64,000 nt of DNA from NCBI GenBank assembly GCA_016235345.1, contig JACRLG010000001.1, forward strand, positions 1 through 64,000. The letters run 5' to 3'. Each line of letters starts with the position of its first letter. Within the stretch, counting starts at the first letter, position 1. The notes beneath the pieces were generated by a model, which was not told the origin of the DNA, did not search any database, and saw nothing but the letters and a program-made list of their open reading frames with translations. Below, piece by piece: positions 13,150 through 23,482 of the stretch. Source of the stretch: Deltaproteobacteria bacterium. GTDB taxonomy: Bacteria > Desulfobacterota > Desulfobacteria > Desulfobacterales > Desulfatibacillaceae. Made by a program: the position numbers and the translations under genes.

Positions 13150-15310
13150 AGACAAGGTCCCTGTTGTCCTGAAGCCGTTCGCAAAGGCGCGTGAGGCGGC
13201 GGGCCTGGTGGTCGTTGGATATGGCCACGGAAACCGCCTTTTTTCCGCCCACCAGCACCAGGAGCTTGCGCGCCCGCGTGATGCCGGTGTACAGGAGATT
13301 TCTCTGAAGCATAACATAATGGCTTGTTGACAGCAACAATACCACCGCCGGATACTCCGAGCCCTGGGACTTGTGGACGCTTGTGGCGTAGGCCAGGGAG
13401 AGCTCGTCCAGCTCGGAAAAATCGTAGCGGGCAAAGCCGGTGTCGAAGCGCACCGTCAGCGCCGCGTCCTCCCGGTCTATGCCGGTTATCACCCCGATGT
13501 CGCCGTTGTAGATTTCCTTCTGGTAGTTGTTCCTTAGCTGCATCACCTTGTCGCCCACTTTAAACGACCGGCTCATCTTTTCCAGAAGCTCGCCATCGGG
13601 GTTTAAAACGGCCTGGAGGGCTGCGTTCAGGGCCAGGGTTCCGGCGGCCCCCTTGTGCATGGGGGTCAAGACCTGGATGTCGTTTACCGGGTCCAGCCCG
13701 AAGGCCTTGGGGATGCGCTCGGAGCATAGCTGGATCACGGTTTTCACCATGCGCTCCGGGTCGTCCTCCTCTATGTGGAAAAAATCCGGGTTCCGGTCGG
13801 CGGGCAGTGTTATTACGGATTTTCCCGCGTTCACCCTGTGGGCGTTCTGAACGATGAGGCTTTTTTCCGCCTGGCGGAAAATTTCCGTAAGCTCGAAAAC
13901 CGGAACCCTGCCGGAGGCCATGATGTCCTTTAAGGCGTTGCCCGGCCCCACCGGCGGAAGCTGGCTTACGTCGCCCACCAGAAGCACCGAGGCGCTCATG
14001 GGCACGGCCTTCATGAAGTGGTGCATCAGAAAGGCGTCCACCATGGAGGCTTCGTCGATTATGAAGATGTCGGCCTCAAGGGGGTTTTCCTCGTTCTTGG
14101 TGAAAACCTCGTGGATGGGGTCGTAGGCCAGGAGCCTGTGGATGGTGACGGCCTCCCTTTTGGTGACCTCGCTCAAGCGCTTGGCGGCCCGGCCCGTGGG
14201 GGCGGCCATGCGGATCCTTTTCCCCATTCCGTCGCAGACGTGAGCTATGGAATTCACAAGCGTAGTCTTGCCCGTTCCGGGGCCGCCCGTTATAACGCCG
14301 AAACGGCATGAAACAGCGCGGGCCAGGACGTCCAGCTGGCCCGGTGAAAGCTCTATGGCCATGCGGCGGTTGACCTCTTCCAGGAGCCGGTTTTTATCGG
14401 TATCCGCCCTGTGTTCGGGCACTGAGAGAAAGGCGGCGAGGCGGCGGGCAAGGCCGGTTTCCACGGCGTGGAAGGTGGGCAGGTAAACGGCGCGCCCGGC
14501 CTCCGGCAGGGGGTCGGCTATAATTTTGCCTTTGAGTATCAGGCGGTTGGCGGCCTCGGCCACGACGCTTACTTCGGCGTCCACAAGGCGGGCGGCGGAA
14601 TCGTAGAGGTCGGTTTCCGGAAGGTAGAAATGGCCGTTTCCGGCTGCCTGGGAAAGGGCGTGGAAGATGCCCGCCTCCATGCGCACGGGCGCGTCCTTGG
14701 GAATGCCGAGCTTGCGGCCTATGGCGTCGGCGGTGACAAAGCCTATCCCCGAAACCTCCAGGGCCAGCCTGTAGGGGTTCTGGCGAAGGACCGAGATGGT
14801 TTCATCGCCGTAGGTGGCCATTATGCGGCCCGCGTAGCCTGGAGTGATGCCCTGGCCGGTGAGGAAAACCAGGGTCTCCCTCTGGCTTTTTTTGGCCTTC
14901 CAGTCCTCCATCATAAGGGCCAGCTTGTTTTCGCCTATGCCCTTCACCTTTAGAAGCAGCGACGGATTTTCATCCATCACGTCAAGGGTCTTGTCCCCGA
15001 ACTTGTTGACGATGCGTTCGGCCAAAGAGGGGCCAAGGCCCCTGATGAGGCCGGAGCCCAGGTATTCCCGTATGCCGTCGGCGGTGGCTGGCATGATGAC
15101 CTGGAAGCTTTTGACCTTAAACTGCCGCCCGAATCGCGGATGGCTCTCCCACTCGCCCGTCACCCGAAGGCTTTCCCCCACGTCCAGCCGCCCCATGTTG
15201 CCCAGAAGGGGCACCAGGCCCTCGTCTTCGGTATCCAGGCGGGCTATGGTGAAGAGGTTTTCCTCGTTGTGAAAGGTGATGGCCGCAACCCGGCCTGTCA
15301 GTTCGGGCAT
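13133..15310 (-). CDS. recD2: RecD2-type DNA helicase
   Basis: A 725-residue SF1B 5'-3' helicase of the RecD2/TraA type, found in bacteria without or beside RecBCD. The N-terminal OB-like part is followed by helix-hairpin-helix repeats (LIRGLGPSLAERIVNKFG, VSGIGFVTADAIG), a Walker A motif GGPGTGKTT at about residue 343, a DEAS box, and the C-terminal SH3/UvrD-like part ending in SVHKSQGSEYP and YTGITRARK. The ATG at 15310 is preferred over a TTG 45 bases upstream because the upstream phosphatase gene stops at 15315 and the domain begins at MPELTG. Probably one operon with the phosphatase before it and the retropepsin gene after it. Confidence 0.92.
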   Translation of the reverse strand: MPELTGRVAAITFHNEENLFTIARLDTEDEGLVPLLGNMGRLDVGESLRVTGEWESHPRFGRQFKVKSFQVIMPATADGIREYLGSGLIRGLGPSLAERIVNKFGDKTLDVMDENPSLLLKVKGIGENKLALMMEDWKAKKSQRETLVFLTGQGITPGYAGRIMATYGDETISVLRQNPYRLALEVSGIGFVTADAIGRKLGIPKDAPVRMEAGIFHALSQAAGNGHFYLPETDLYDSAARLVDAEVSVVAEAANRLILKGKIIADPLPEAGRAVYLPTFHAVETGLARRLAAFLSVPEHRADTDKNRLLEEVNRRMAIELSPGQLDVLARAVSCRFGVITGGPGTGKTTLVNSIAHVCDGMGKRIRMAAPTGRAAKRLSEVTKREAVTIHRLLAYDPIHEVFTKNEENPLEADIFIIDEASMVDAFLMHHFMKAVPMSASVLLVGDVSQLPPVGPGNALKDIMASGRVPVFELTEIFRQAEKSLIVQNAHRVNAGKSVITLPADRNPDFFHIEEDDPERMVKTVIQLCSERIPKAFGLDPVNDIQVLTPMHKGAAGTLALNAALQAVLNPDGELLEKMSRSFKVGDKVMQLRNNYQKEIYNGDIGVITGIDREDAALTVRFDTGFARYDFSELDELSLAYATSVHKSQGSEYPAVVLLLSTSHYVMLQRNLLYTGITRARKLLVLVGGKKAVSVAISNDHQARRLTRLCERLQDNRDLVYEEPS

Positions 15311-15314
15311 GATC

Positions 15315-15869
15315 TCAGGCTCCGTTTTGGCTTGCGATCCATTTTGCCGCAGCAAGAAGGTCGTCGCAGAAAAGATCCACCCGGATGTTTTTTTCCATGC
15401 ACTCGGCCCGGGCCTTAAGGCCGTTTCCGGTGGCCACCAGAACCGTTTTTCCGATCCCCGCGCGGCCCGCCGCGTCCATGTCCTTGGCGCTGTCGCCGAT
15501 CATGAAGGCGTCTTTCGGATCGATCCCGTATTTTTTTGCGGCGGAAAGAATCATCCCCGGCTTTGGCTTTCGGCATTCGCAGCCGTCTGCGGGCTTGTGG
15601 GGACAGAAGAAGATGTCCGTTATCCCGCCGCCCGCCTCTCTTACGGCCTTAGCCATGTTTTCGTGGGTTCGGGAAAGGGTTTCAGGCGCTATCATGCCCC
15701 GGCCCAGAATGGACTGGTTGGTGACGATGACCAGGGAAAAGCCCGCGTCTTTCAACATTGCCAGGGCCTCAAGGCTTCCGCTCAAAAACTCGAATTCCTC
15801 CCAGGTCTTGACGTACTGGTCCGAATCCCGGTTTATCACCCCGTCCCGGTCGCAAAAAACGATCTTCAA
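15315..15869 (-). CDS. gmhB: HAD phosphatase, D-glycero-D-manno-heptose 1,7-bisphosphate 7-phosphatase type
   Basis: A 184-residue HAD-superfamily phosphatase that removes the 7-phosphate in ADP-heptose synthesis for lipopolysaccharide. It has FCDRDGVIN (nucleophile Asp), VTNQS, a Cys/His zinc loop (CPHKPADGCECRKPKPGM) typical of GmhB, and MIGDSAKDMDAA. Length is normal. The start appears to be TTG at 15869, supported by GGGGAGAG just before it; no ATG lies near the conserved start. It stops five bases before recD2, suggesting an operon. A general histidinol-phosphatase role is a less likely alternative. Confidence 0.85.
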   Translation of the reverse strand: MKIVFCDRDGVINRDSDQYVKTWEEFEFLSGSLEALAMLKDAGFSLVIVTNQSILGRGMIAPETLSRTHENMAKAVREAGGGITDIFFCPHKPADGCECRKPKPGMILSAAKKYGIDPKDAFMIGDSAKDMDAAGRAGIGKTVLVATGNGLKARAECMEKNIRVDLFCDDLLAAAKWIASQNGA

Positions 15870-16032
15870 TTTCTCTCCCCAAGGTTAAAAGCAAATTCCC
15901 GGCTTGCCGCAACCTCTGTATTTATCCGCAATAAAGCCGCCATACTTTTGCTGTGGGCAGCGCCCCCTTCCGCCCCGGTAAGGGCGATCACAAGCTGGTG
16001 TCTGGTGTCTGAAACAACCAATAGCACCTCGT

Positions 16033-16158
16033 CCAGGGGGCCTGAGAACGATGAGCCGCAAGGCGCGCGAGCGAGTGGTGAGTGAGCGTACGCTTTTGTA
16101 CGTGATTGAGCCGCGAGGCGAAGCGCAACACAGCGGATCGCGTTCTCAGGCCCCCTGG
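16033..16158 (-). repeat. Long-hairpin element LHE-B (complete)
   Basis: A 126-base element. Outer arms 16033-16050 and 16141-16158 (CCAGGGGGCCTGAGAACG and complement) match perfectly over 18 bp. Inside are the distal box CGATGAGCCGCAAGGCGCGC, an apical CGTAC-GCTTTT-GTACG hairpin and the stop-proximal box GCGCAACACAGCGGATCGCG. It abuts the stop codon of rlpA at 16159-16161. Confidence 0.85.
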
Positions 16159-16911
16159 TTATTCGGCGACGATAAAGGCCTGCGGATATCCTTTTTTATG
16201 CACCACCCGCTCGAACTCCCTGGCCTTGTCCAGGGTATGGCTTCTCCCGACCCTCACCCTGTGAAAGGTCTCCCCGCCGACTTCGGCGGTAACCACGTGG
16301 ACGTCGTTGTATTTTTCCGAAAGCCCGCTCTTCATCCTCTCCGCGTTGGCCGGGTCCTTGAAGGACCCCACCTGGATGGAGAACTTGCCAACGTAATACA
16401 CGTTCACCTTGTCGGGCGAGGTTCCGCCGGGTGCGGCCACGGCCTCCATGACAACGGGAGCGGTCCCATCGGCCACAAGGCCCAGTTCCGTGGCCGCAGC
16501 CTTGGAAAGATCGATTATCCTTCCGGAAACAAAGGGGCCGCGATCGTTTATGCGCACCAGAACGCTCCTGCCGTCGTCCTTCCTTGTGACCCTCACGCGG
16601 GTGCCCAGGGGAAGGGTCTTGTGGGCGGCGGTCATGGCGAACATGTCGTATATCTCACCGCTGGCCGTGGGCTTTCCGTGAAAATCCGGCCCGTACCAGG
16701 AAGCCACGCCCTGCTCGGCGAAACCGCGCGCGTCGGGAATGGGCTGGTACCAGTCGTTTCCTATGCGGTAGGGCTTGGGATAACCGGCCTTGGGGGGCGG
16801 GGCGGAAGTTGTTCCGCATCCCCAAAACATGGCGGTTAGAATTAGGACGCATGTTGAAATACAAATGAGGCGCTTTGGGGCCATCTTATACAAGAGGCGG
16901 AAATGCTTCAT
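16159..16911 (-). CDS. rlpA: RlpA-like lipoprotein with SPOR domain
   Basis: A 250-residue outer-membrane lipoprotein and putative septal lytic transglycosylase. A signal peptide is followed by a lipobox ending in FWGC (Cys 32). A double-psi beta-barrel starts at GVASWYGPDFHGKPTASGE and holds the catalytic-type Asp in NDRGPF. The C-terminal SPOR domain (about 175-250) should bind denuded peptidoglycan at the division site. The start overlaps the stop of the preceding acyltransferase by ATGA, so it is the last gene of a three-gene run on the minus strand. The element LHE-B follows its stop directly. Confidence 0.92.
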   Translation of the reverse strand: MKHFRLLYKMAPKRLICISTCVLILTAMFWGCGTTSAPPPKAGYPKPYRIGNDWYQPIPDARGFAEQGVASWYGPDFHGKPTASGEIYDMFAMTAAHKTLPLGTRVRVTRKDDGRSVLVRINDRGPFVSGRIIDLSKAAATELGLVADGTAPVVMEAVAAPGGTSPDKVNVYYVGKFSIQVGSFKDPANAERMKSGLSEKYNDVHVVTAEVGGETFHRVRVGRSHTLDKAREFERVVHKKGYPQAFIVAE

Positions 16912-17813
16912 GATTTGGCTTCCCGGCGGCTTTGTTTCTGTTTGCGTTCCCTTGCAAGGCGGGAAAGGGCGGCCTGCATGGCGGTTTCAACCTTGTCGGC
17001 GCAAAGGCGCACGTAAGGCTCGTCGGCTGCGGCTTCGGGGCCTTGGCGGTCGAAGCTAATGGGCTCCATGATTTCCATCAGAATTTTTGACGGCCAGGGT
17101 ATCAAAAGGGGCGGCGGGCCGAAGGTGAGCCCTAAGGGCATTGAAAGAGTAAGGGGCCACACTTCGGTCCTGAAAAGCCTTGGAATGGGCAGCCGTTTCG
17201 CCACGTAGGGCATGTCGTCGATTATGATGAAGACCGACTGCGCCCCTGCTGTGACCACCGGCACTATGGGCACGTTTTCGGAAAGGGCAAGCCGGATGTA
17301 GCCGGTGCGTCCGCCGAAAACTATTTTGTTGCGGTTGCGGAAAGGCCGGCACGAGTCAAGCTCGCCGCCCGGATAGACAAGCACCTTGCCGCCTTTTGCG
17401 AACACCCTGTGCGCGTTTTCGTGGCTTGCGCGTATTGCCCCGGCCATTACCGCAAGATGGGAGATAAAGGGCACGGTCACGCCGAAATCATGGGCCAGGG
17501 CGTAGGGCAGGTCGTCAAGCCCCCGGGCCTTGTACACCGCGCCGTAAAAAATCCCGGTGTCCATGGTGAAGGTGCACATGTTGTGGTTGCCCACGTAGAG
17601 GGCCGCTCCCTTGGGTATTCTTTCCAGGCCCGCGACGTTCGCCCTGAAATACTTTGAAAGCGCCCAACCTATGCCCGGAATCAGCGCGTCGATCAAATAC
17701 GGGTTGCGGTTTTTGAGGGAATCGCCGTCAATGCGGATTTTCCTCATCACGCGGCCATAAGCGGAAGAGACCCTGGCTCCCGGATTCGGCTTTAACGCGG
17801 AAAGGAGTTTCAT
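16908..17813 (-). CDS. Lysophospholipid acyltransferase-family protein (copy 2)
   Basis: 301 residues of the LPLAT fold, similar to MGAT/TMEM68-type acyltransferases. It has GNHNMCTFTMD (His followed by Asp eight residues later, as in this branch), VYPGGELDSCRPF and a conserved VPVVTAG segment. It probably transfers acyl chains to a glycerolipid or wax-type acceptor at the inner membrane face. The ATG at 17813 overlaps the stop of the upstream paralogue by four bases; a longer frame would run back through that gene. The C-terminus is almost identical to the paralogue (RLARERKQK), so this is a tandem duplication. Exact substrate unknown. Confidence 0.82.
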   Translation of the reverse strand: MKLLSALKPNPGARVSSAYGRVMRKIRIDGDSLKNRNPYLIDALIPGIGWALSKYFRANVAGLERIPKGAALYVGNHNMCTFTMDTGIFYGAVYKARGLDDLPYALAHDFGVTVPFISHLAVMAGAIRASHENAHRVFAKGGKVLVYPGGELDSCRPFRNRNKIVFGGRTGYIRLALSENVPIVPVVTAGAQSVFIIIDDMPYVAKRLPIPRLFRTEVWPLTLSMPLGLTFGPPPLLIPWPSKILMEIMEPISFDRQGPEAAADEPYVRLCADKVETAMQAALSRLARERKQKQSRREAKS

Positions 17814-18670
17814 GATTTTTCGCCCCGGCGTCCGCCCTTTTGTTTGCGCTCCCTGGCAAGGCGGGAAAGGGTGGCCTGCATGGCGGTTTCCACCTTGTCG
17901 GCGCAAAGGCGCACGTAGCGGTCGTCGCTTGCGGCTTCGGGGCCTTGGCGGTCGAAGCTGATGGGCTCCATGACTTCGATTATAATCTTTGAGGGCCAGG
18001 GCAGAAAAAAGAGGCCGGGGCCAATTACAAGCCCCCAGGGAAGGCACAGGGTGATTGGCCAGACCTCGCTTCTAAAAAGCTTGTCGAACCTGAGGGTTTT
18101 GGCGATTTTGCGGCCGTCTGTGAGTATGATGTAAACCGAGTGGGCCCCGGCGGCCACAACCGGCACTATGGGCACGTTTTCCGAGATGGCCAGGCGCACG
18201 TAGCCGGTGCGGCCCCCGAAGACTATGCGGTTTCTGTGCTTGAAGGGCCTAAGCGCGTCCACGTCTCCGCCCGGATAGACTATGGCCTTTTTTCCGGCTG
18301 CGAATATTTTGGCCGCGTTTTCGTGGCAGGCCCTTATGCCGCCAAAGGAGGCTATGAAGTCCCTGGCAAGGGGCAGGAACATGGCGGCGTCGTGGGCCAG
18401 GCCGTATGGAACCGCGTTTATGCCGTGCATTCTGAATGCTTCGGCTGCGAAGATGAAGGAATCCAGCGAAAGCATCCCCATGTTGTGGTTGCCCACGTAA
18501 AGGGCCGCGCCTTGGGGGATTCGAGAAAGGCCCCTTACTTCCGCCCGGAAGTATTTGCCAAGCAGAAAGCTCACCGGCGTGGAAATCCACTCGATCATGG
18601 TCTCCGAGCGGTTTTCCATGGAATCGCCGTCAAAGCGGGTTTTGCCCTTGAAAAGATCGTAGATGGACAT
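17810..18670 (-). CDS. Lysophospholipid acyltransferase-family protein (copy 1)
   Basis: A 286-residue paralogue of the next gene, with GNHNMGMLSLD, VYPGGDVDALRPF and VPVVAAG at the same places. The ribosome site GGGGGAAGG lies just before the ATG. The two copies share a closely similar C-terminal 45 residues but diverge in the acceptor-binding middle, so they may have different substrates. First gene of the run to rlpA; the purF gene ends 28 bases upstream on the same strand. Confidence 0.82.
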   Translation of the reverse strand: MSIYDLFKGKTRFDGDSMENRSETMIEWISTPVSFLLGKYFRAEVRGLSRIPQGAALYVGNHNMGMLSLDSFIFAAEAFRMHGINAVPYGLAHDAAMFLPLARDFIASFGGIRACHENAAKIFAAGKKAIVYPGGDVDALRPFKHRNRIVFGGRTGYVRLAISENVPIVPVVAAGAHSVYIILTDGRKIAKTLRFDKLFRSEVWPITLCLPWGLVIGPGLFFLPWPSKIIIEVMEPISFDRQGPEAASDDRYVRLCADKVETAMQATLSRLARERKQKGGRRGEKS

Positions 18671-18697
18671 GGCCTTCCCCCGAAACCGCTTGCGTTC

Positions 18698-20104
18698 TCA
18701 GCACTCCAGGCAGTCTTTGGTGAGGGACTTGTCGAAGTCCACGGGGTAGCGGCCGTCGAAGCAGGCCCGGCAGTAGAGGTTTTTGGCGTCGGGCTCGCCC
18801 GTGGCGGCCAAAAGCCCTTCGTGGGAGAGATAATGCAGGCTGTCCAGGCCCAGGAGATCAGCCAGTTCCTGCTCGGTCTTGTCGGTTGCCACAAGCTCGC
18901 CACGCGTGGAAAAGTCGATGCCGTAGTGGCAGGCAAAGCGGTGGGGCGGGCAGGAAACCCGCATGTGGATTTCCTTGACCCCAAGCTCCCGAAGGGCCTT
19001 GACGCGGGTGCGGGCCGTGGTGCCGCGAATTATGGAATCCTCCACGATTATTATGCGCTTGTCCCGCAACAGATTCTTGACGGGGTTCAGCTTCACCCGG
19101 ACCCCGAAATCCCTCATGCTCTGGCTTGGCTGGATAAAGGTGCGGCCCACGTAGTGGTTTCGTATCATGCCCATCTCGAAGGGGATTTTCGACTGCTCGC
19201 AGTAGCCTAAGGCCGCGTAGTTGCCCGAATCTGGAAAGGGCATTACAAGGTCCGCAGGCGGCGCGGACTCCCTTGCAAGAATGCGGCCCATTGCCTTGCG
19301 CATTTCGTAGACGTTGTGCCCCATGATGTCGGAGTCGGGCCGGGCGAAGTAGATGTACTCGAAGATGCAGAAGGCCTTTTTTTCGGCTGCCCCGGCGGAT
19401 ATGCTTCTTATGCCCTTGTCGGTTATGATGACGATTTCTCCGGGCTCGATTTCCCGCTCAAAGGTGGCTCCCACAAGATCGAGCGCGCAGGTCTCCGAGG
19501 CCAGCACCCATGTTCCGTTGGCACGGCCAAGGCACAGGGGCCGGAACCCGTGGGGGTCCCTAAGCCCTATCAGCTCGCCTTCGCTTGTGAGCATCACGAA
19601 GGAATAAGCGCCCTTCACCCTGGACGCGCTTTTTACCAGGGCGCTTTCAAGGCCGGAATCCAGGTTCTTGATGAAAAGGTGCAGGAAAACCTCGGTGTCC
19701 ATGGTGGTCTGGAAGATGGAGCCGGTCTTTTCAAGCTCGTCCCTGAGGGTGTGGGCGTTTACGAGGTTGCCGTTGTGGGCCACCGCGTAGGAGCGCTTCC
19801 TGTGGCGCACCACGAAGGGCTGGGCGTTGGCGATGACCGAGCCGCCGGTGGTGGAGTAGCGCACCTGTCCTATGGCCGTGCGGCCTTCCAGAAGGGACAG
19901 GGCGTGATGGGAGAACACGTCGGAAACAAGCCCCATGCCCTTGTGGCTTACGATGGCGTCGTCACGGTGAACCGCTATGCCCGCCGATTCCTGGCCCCGG
20001 TGCTGGAGGGCGTAAAGCCCGAAATAGCATAACCGGGCCGCTTCCTCGTGGTTGTGGACCCCGAACACTCCGCATGCTTCGCGTGGCTTCTCGAATTCTT
20101 CCAT
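18698..20104 (-). CDS. purF: Amidophosphoribosyltransferase
   Basis: First committed step of purine synthesis: PRPP and glutamine give 5-phosphoribosylamine. 468 residues. The glutaminase half begins EACGVFGV, with the nucleophile Cys at residue 11, so a ten-residue propeptide must be removed as in Bacillus-type PurF. The phosphoribosyltransferase half has VEDSIIRGTT (PRPP loop). Cys residues near 400-465 (CPPHRFAC, CRACF, CLEC) fit the [4Fe-4S] cluster of this type. The ATG at 20104 is preferred because a longer frame has a low-complexity, non-conserved start. It follows carB on the same strand after 158 bases. Confidence 0.95.
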   Translation of the reverse strand: MEEFEKPREACGVFGVHNHEEAARLCYFGLYALQHRGQESAGIAVHRDDAIVSHKGMGLVSDVFSHHALSLLEGRTAIGQVRYSTTGGSVIANAQPFVVRHRKRSYAVAHNGNLVNAHTLRDELEKTGSIFQTTMDTEVFLHLFIKNLDSGLESALVKSASRVKGAYSFVMLTSEGELIGLRDPHGFRPLCLGRANGTWVLASETCALDLVGATFEREIEPGEIVIITDKGIRSISAGAAEKKAFCIFEYIYFARPDSDIMGHNVYEMRKAMGRILARESAPPADLVMPFPDSGNYAALGYCEQSKIPFEMGMIRNHYVGRTFIQPSQSMRDFGVRVKLNPVKNLLRDKRIIIVEDSIIRGTTARTRVKALRELGVKEIHMRVSCPPHRFACHYGIDFSTRGELVATDKTEQELADLLGLDSLHYLSHEGLLAATGEPDAKNLYCRACFDGRYPVDFDKSLTKDCLEC

Positions 20105-20262
20105 GTCGTTTCCCGGAAAGGCTTGATGCGGAAAGAGGCTTGATCCCGAAGATAAGGAAAATAGGGATGCCCTCCTTTTGCCGCGCCCTTCCTCCTTTTC
20201 AAAAAATTGTTCGCCCCGTTTGGCCCTTCGGCCATAAGCTGCGCCAGATGCCCCCAAAACCG

Positions 20263-23200
20263 CTACTTATAGTAATCCTGCAAGGCCCGAACGTCCAGAC
20301 CCTTCTCCTGCACTTTAAGAATGGCCGCGCATGTGGCCCTGGCCCCGGCGATGGTTGTGACGTAGGGCACCCCGTGCAGAAGGGCGGCGCGCCTTATAGC
20401 GTAGCCGTCTTTTGCCGCCCGGCTCCCTGTGGACGTATTTATGAGAAGCGCCACCTCACCGTTCTTGATGGCGTCCACCGCGTGGGGCCGTCCTTCGGAA
20501 ACCTTCCTTATGGTTTTGGCCGGAATGCCCTTTTCGGACAAAAAGGCCGCCGTGCCGCTGGTGGCGATTATCTCGAACCCGGCCTTTGAAAGCCGTTCGG
20601 CTACTTCCACGATGCTTTGCTTGTCATGGTTTGATACGGACACGAAAACAGACCCGGAAAGGGGCAGTTTCTGGCCCGCCGCGTACTGGCTCTTGGCGTA
20701 GGCCGCGCCGAAATCAACATCAATGCCCATGACCTCGCCGGTGGATTTCATCTCAGGCCCAAGAAGAGGGTCAACACCGGGGAAGCGGTTGAAGGGAAAG
20801 ACCGCCTCCTTCACCGCCACGTGGTTGAGGACGACTTCTTCAGTGAACCCAAGGTCTTTTAAGGTGCGGCCAAGCATGACTTTTGTTGCGACCTTGGCGA
20901 GCGGCACACCCGTGGCCTTGCTTACAAAGGGCACCGTGCGGGAGGCCCTTGGGTTGACCTCGATAATGTACAAAAGCCCGTCTTTTACGGCGTACTGGAT
21001 GTTCATGAGCCCCTTCACGCCAAGCTCCTTAGCCAGGGCCCTGGTTGCGGCGCGTATCTGGTCCAGGATTTCGGGCGACAGGCTCCGGGGCGGAAGCACG
21101 CAGGCGGAGTCCCCCGAATGGACCCCGGCGGCCTCGATGTGCTCCATGATCCCGCCTATCACCGTCTCGTGGCCGTCGCAGACCGCGTCCACGTCGATTT
21201 CCGTGGCTTCCTCCAGAAACTTGTCGATAAGGACCGGATGGCCGGGCGAAACCTCCACCGCCTCGCGTGCGAATTTTATCACGCTCTCCCTGTCATGCGC
21301 CACTGTCATGGCCCTGCCGCCCAGAACAAAGGAGGGCCGCACCATCACCGGGTAACCGAGCTTTTCCGCGATGGCCGCAGCCTCTTCCACCGAAAGGGCC
21401 GTGCCGTTTTCCGGCTGGCGAAGCCCCAGCTTGTTCAGAAGGACCGTGAAGAGCTTGCGGTCCTCGGCCCTCTCGATGGATTCCGGCTGCGTTCCCAGAA
21501 TGGGAACGCCTGCGCGGGAAAGTTCGCCAACAATGTTCAAGGGAGTCTGCCCGCCGAACTGAACGATGACCCCGTAAGGCTTTTCGGAGGCCACGATGGA
21601 TAGCACGTCTTCGGCTGTGACCGGCTCGAAGTAGAGCTTGTCGGATGTGTCGTAGTCCGTGGAGACTGTTTCCGGGTTGGAGTTGACCATTATGCTTTCC
21701 ACGCCCTCCTCCTTAAGCGCAAAGGAGGCGTGAACGCAGCAGTAGTCGAACTCTATGCCCTGGCCTATGCGGTTGGGGCCGCCTCCCAGGATCATCACCT
21801 TCTTGCCGTCGGTTTTCCGGGACTCGTCCTCGGCCTCGTAGGTGGAATAATAATAGGGCGTTACCGCAGTGAACTCCGCCGCGCAGGTGTCAACCAGCTT
21901 GTAGACCGGGGTGACGCCCAACTCAAGGCGGGCCGTCCTGACGCCGTGCTCGGTGTTTCCCGTAAGAAATGCTATCTGGCGGTCGGAAAAGCCAAGGCCC
22001 TTCACCCTCGCAAGTTCTTCGGGCGCAGGGGATGCACCCAGGTTTCTCACCAACTCCTCGGAATCTATGATCTCCTGCAAATGATAGAGGAACCAGGGGT
22101 CTATGCGGGTGATTTCGTGGATTTCCTCGATGGTCATGCCAGATATCAGGGCGTAGCGCAGGTAAAAGAGCCGCTGGCTGTTGGGGGTGGAGAGCTTCTC
22201 GATTATGGCGGCCCGGTCGGGAAGGGTTTCCGGGTCCTTGCCGTCCGCCCCGAAACCGGCCCGACCGATTTCCAGCGAACGAAGGCCCTTTTGCAGGGCT
22301 TCCTTGAAGGTGCGACCTATGGCCATGGTCTCCCCAACACTTTTCATGGCGGTGGTGAGAAGGTCTTGGGTGCCGGAAAATTTCTCGAAGGTGAACCTTG
22401 GAATTTTCACCACGCAGTAGTCTATGGTGGGCTCGAAGGATGCCCGTGTTTCGCGTGTGATGTCGTTCTGGATTTCATCCAGGGTATAGCCAACCGCAAG
22501 TTTCGCTGCGATTTTCGCTATGGGAAAGCCGGTGGCCTTGCTGGCCAGGGCGGACGAGCGGGAGACCCTGGGGTTCATCTCGATTATGACCAGCTCGCCG
22601 TTTTCCGGGTTCACGGCAAACTGGACGTTGGATCCGCCCGTTTCCACGCCTATTTCCCGCATCACCGCAATGGTTGCGTCCCGCATGGCCTGGTATTCGC
22701 GGTCGGTGAGGGTCTGGGCCGGGGCCACGGTGATGGAATCCCCCGTGTGTACGCCCATGGGGTCGAGGTTTTCGATGGAGCAGATGATGACCACGTTGTC
22801 GTTCTTGTCGCGCATCACCTCAAGCTCGTATTCCTTCCAGCCAAGGATGGATTCCTCGATCATCACCTGGCCTATCATGCTTGCGCTAAGCCCGCTTTTT
22901 GCGATCTGGTCCAAATCCTCCACGTTGTAGGCCACCCCGCCCCCGGTTCCGCCAAGGGTGAAGCTTGGGCGAACGATGACGGGAAAACCGATGACCTTCG
23001 CGGCTTCCTGGGCTTCGGCCACGCTTTTCACGAAGGACGAGGCCGGGACGCGCAAGCCTATGTTTTCCATGGCTTTTCTGAAAAGCTCGCGGTCTTCGGC
23101 CTTTTCGATTACGGCCACGTTCGCGCCTATCATCTCCACGCCATAGCGCTCGAACACCCCGCGCTTGGCGCATTCAACGGCGGTGTTCAAGCCCGTCTGG

Positions 23201-23475
23201 CCTCCAAGGGTGGGGAGCACCGCGTCCGGCCTCTCCTTTTCTATTATGCGCTCCACGGCTTCCGGGGTGACCGGTTCGATATAGGTGCGGTGGGCGAACT
23301 CCGGGTCGGTCATGATGGTGGCCGGGTTGGAGTTCACCAATACAACCTCGTAGCCTTCTTCCTTGAGGGCCTTCACCGCCTGGGTGCCGGAATAGTCGAA
23401 TTCGCAGGCCTGGCCGATAATGATCGGCCCTGCTCCGATTATGAGGATTTTCTTTATGTCTGTGCGCTTGGGCAT
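20263..23475 (-). CDS. carB: Carbamoyl-phosphate synthase large subunit
   Basis: Makes carbamoyl phosphate from ammonia, bicarbonate and two ATP for pyrimidines and arginine. 1070 residues, normal size, with two homologous ATP-grasp halves (starts [20 protein letters not shown] and [20 protein letters not shown]), an oligomerisation domain between them and a C-terminal MGS-like allosteric domain (about 930-1070). It follows carA on the same strand after seven bases, so the two subunits are co-translated. The long plus-strand open frame inside it is a shadow. Confidence 0.97.
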   Translation of the reverse strand: MPKRTDIKKILIIGAGPIIIGQACEFDYSGTQAVKALKEEGYEVVLVNSNPATIMTDPEFAHRTYIEPVTPEAVERIIEKERPDAVLPTLGGQTGLNTAVECAKRGVFERYGVEMIGANVAVIEKAEDRELFRKAMENIGLRVPASSFVKSVAEAQEAAKVIGFPVIVRPSFTLGGTGGGVAYNVEDLDQIAKSGLSASMIGQVMIEESILGWKEYELEVMRDKNDNVVIICSIENLDPMGVHTGDSITVAPAQTLTDREYQAMRDATIAVMREIGVETGGSNVQFAVNPENGELVIIEMNPRVSRSSALASKATGFPIAKIAAKLAVGYTLDEIQNDITRETRASFEPTIDYCVVKIPRFTFEKFSGTQDLLTTAMKSVGETMAIGRTFKEALQKGLRSLEIGRAGFGADGKDPETLPDRAAIIEKLSTPNSQRLFYLRYALISGMTIEEIHEITRIDPWFLYHLQEIIDSEELVRNLGASPAPEELARVKGLGFSDRQIAFLTGNTEHGVRTARLELGVTPVYKLVDTCAAEFTAVTPYYYSTYEAEDESRKTDGKKVMILGGGPNRIGQGIEFDYCCVHASFALKEEGVESIMVNSNPETVSTDYDTSDKLYFEPVTAEDVLSIVASEKPYGVIVQFGGQTPLNIVGELSRAGVPILGTQPESIERAEDRKLFTVLLNKLGLRQPENGTALSVEEAAAIAEKLGYPVMVRPSFVLGGRAMTVAHDRESVIKFAREAVEVSPGHPVLIDKFLEEATEIDVDAVCDGHETVIGGIMEHIEAAGVHSGDSACVLPPRSLSPEILDQIRAATRALAKELGVKGLMNIQYAVKDGLLYIIEVNPRASRTVPFVSKATGVPLAKVATKVMLGRTLKDLGFTEEVVLNHVAVKEAVFPFNRFPGVDPLLGPEMKSTGEVMGIDVDFGAAYAKSQYAAGQKLPLSGSVFVSVSNHDKQSIVEVAERLSKAGFEIIATSGTAAFLSEKGIPAKTIRKVSEGRPHAVDAIKNGEVALLINTSTGSRAAKDGYAIRRAALLHGVPYVTTIAGARATCAAILKVQEKGLDVRALQDYYK

Positions 23476-23482
23476 GGAAAGC

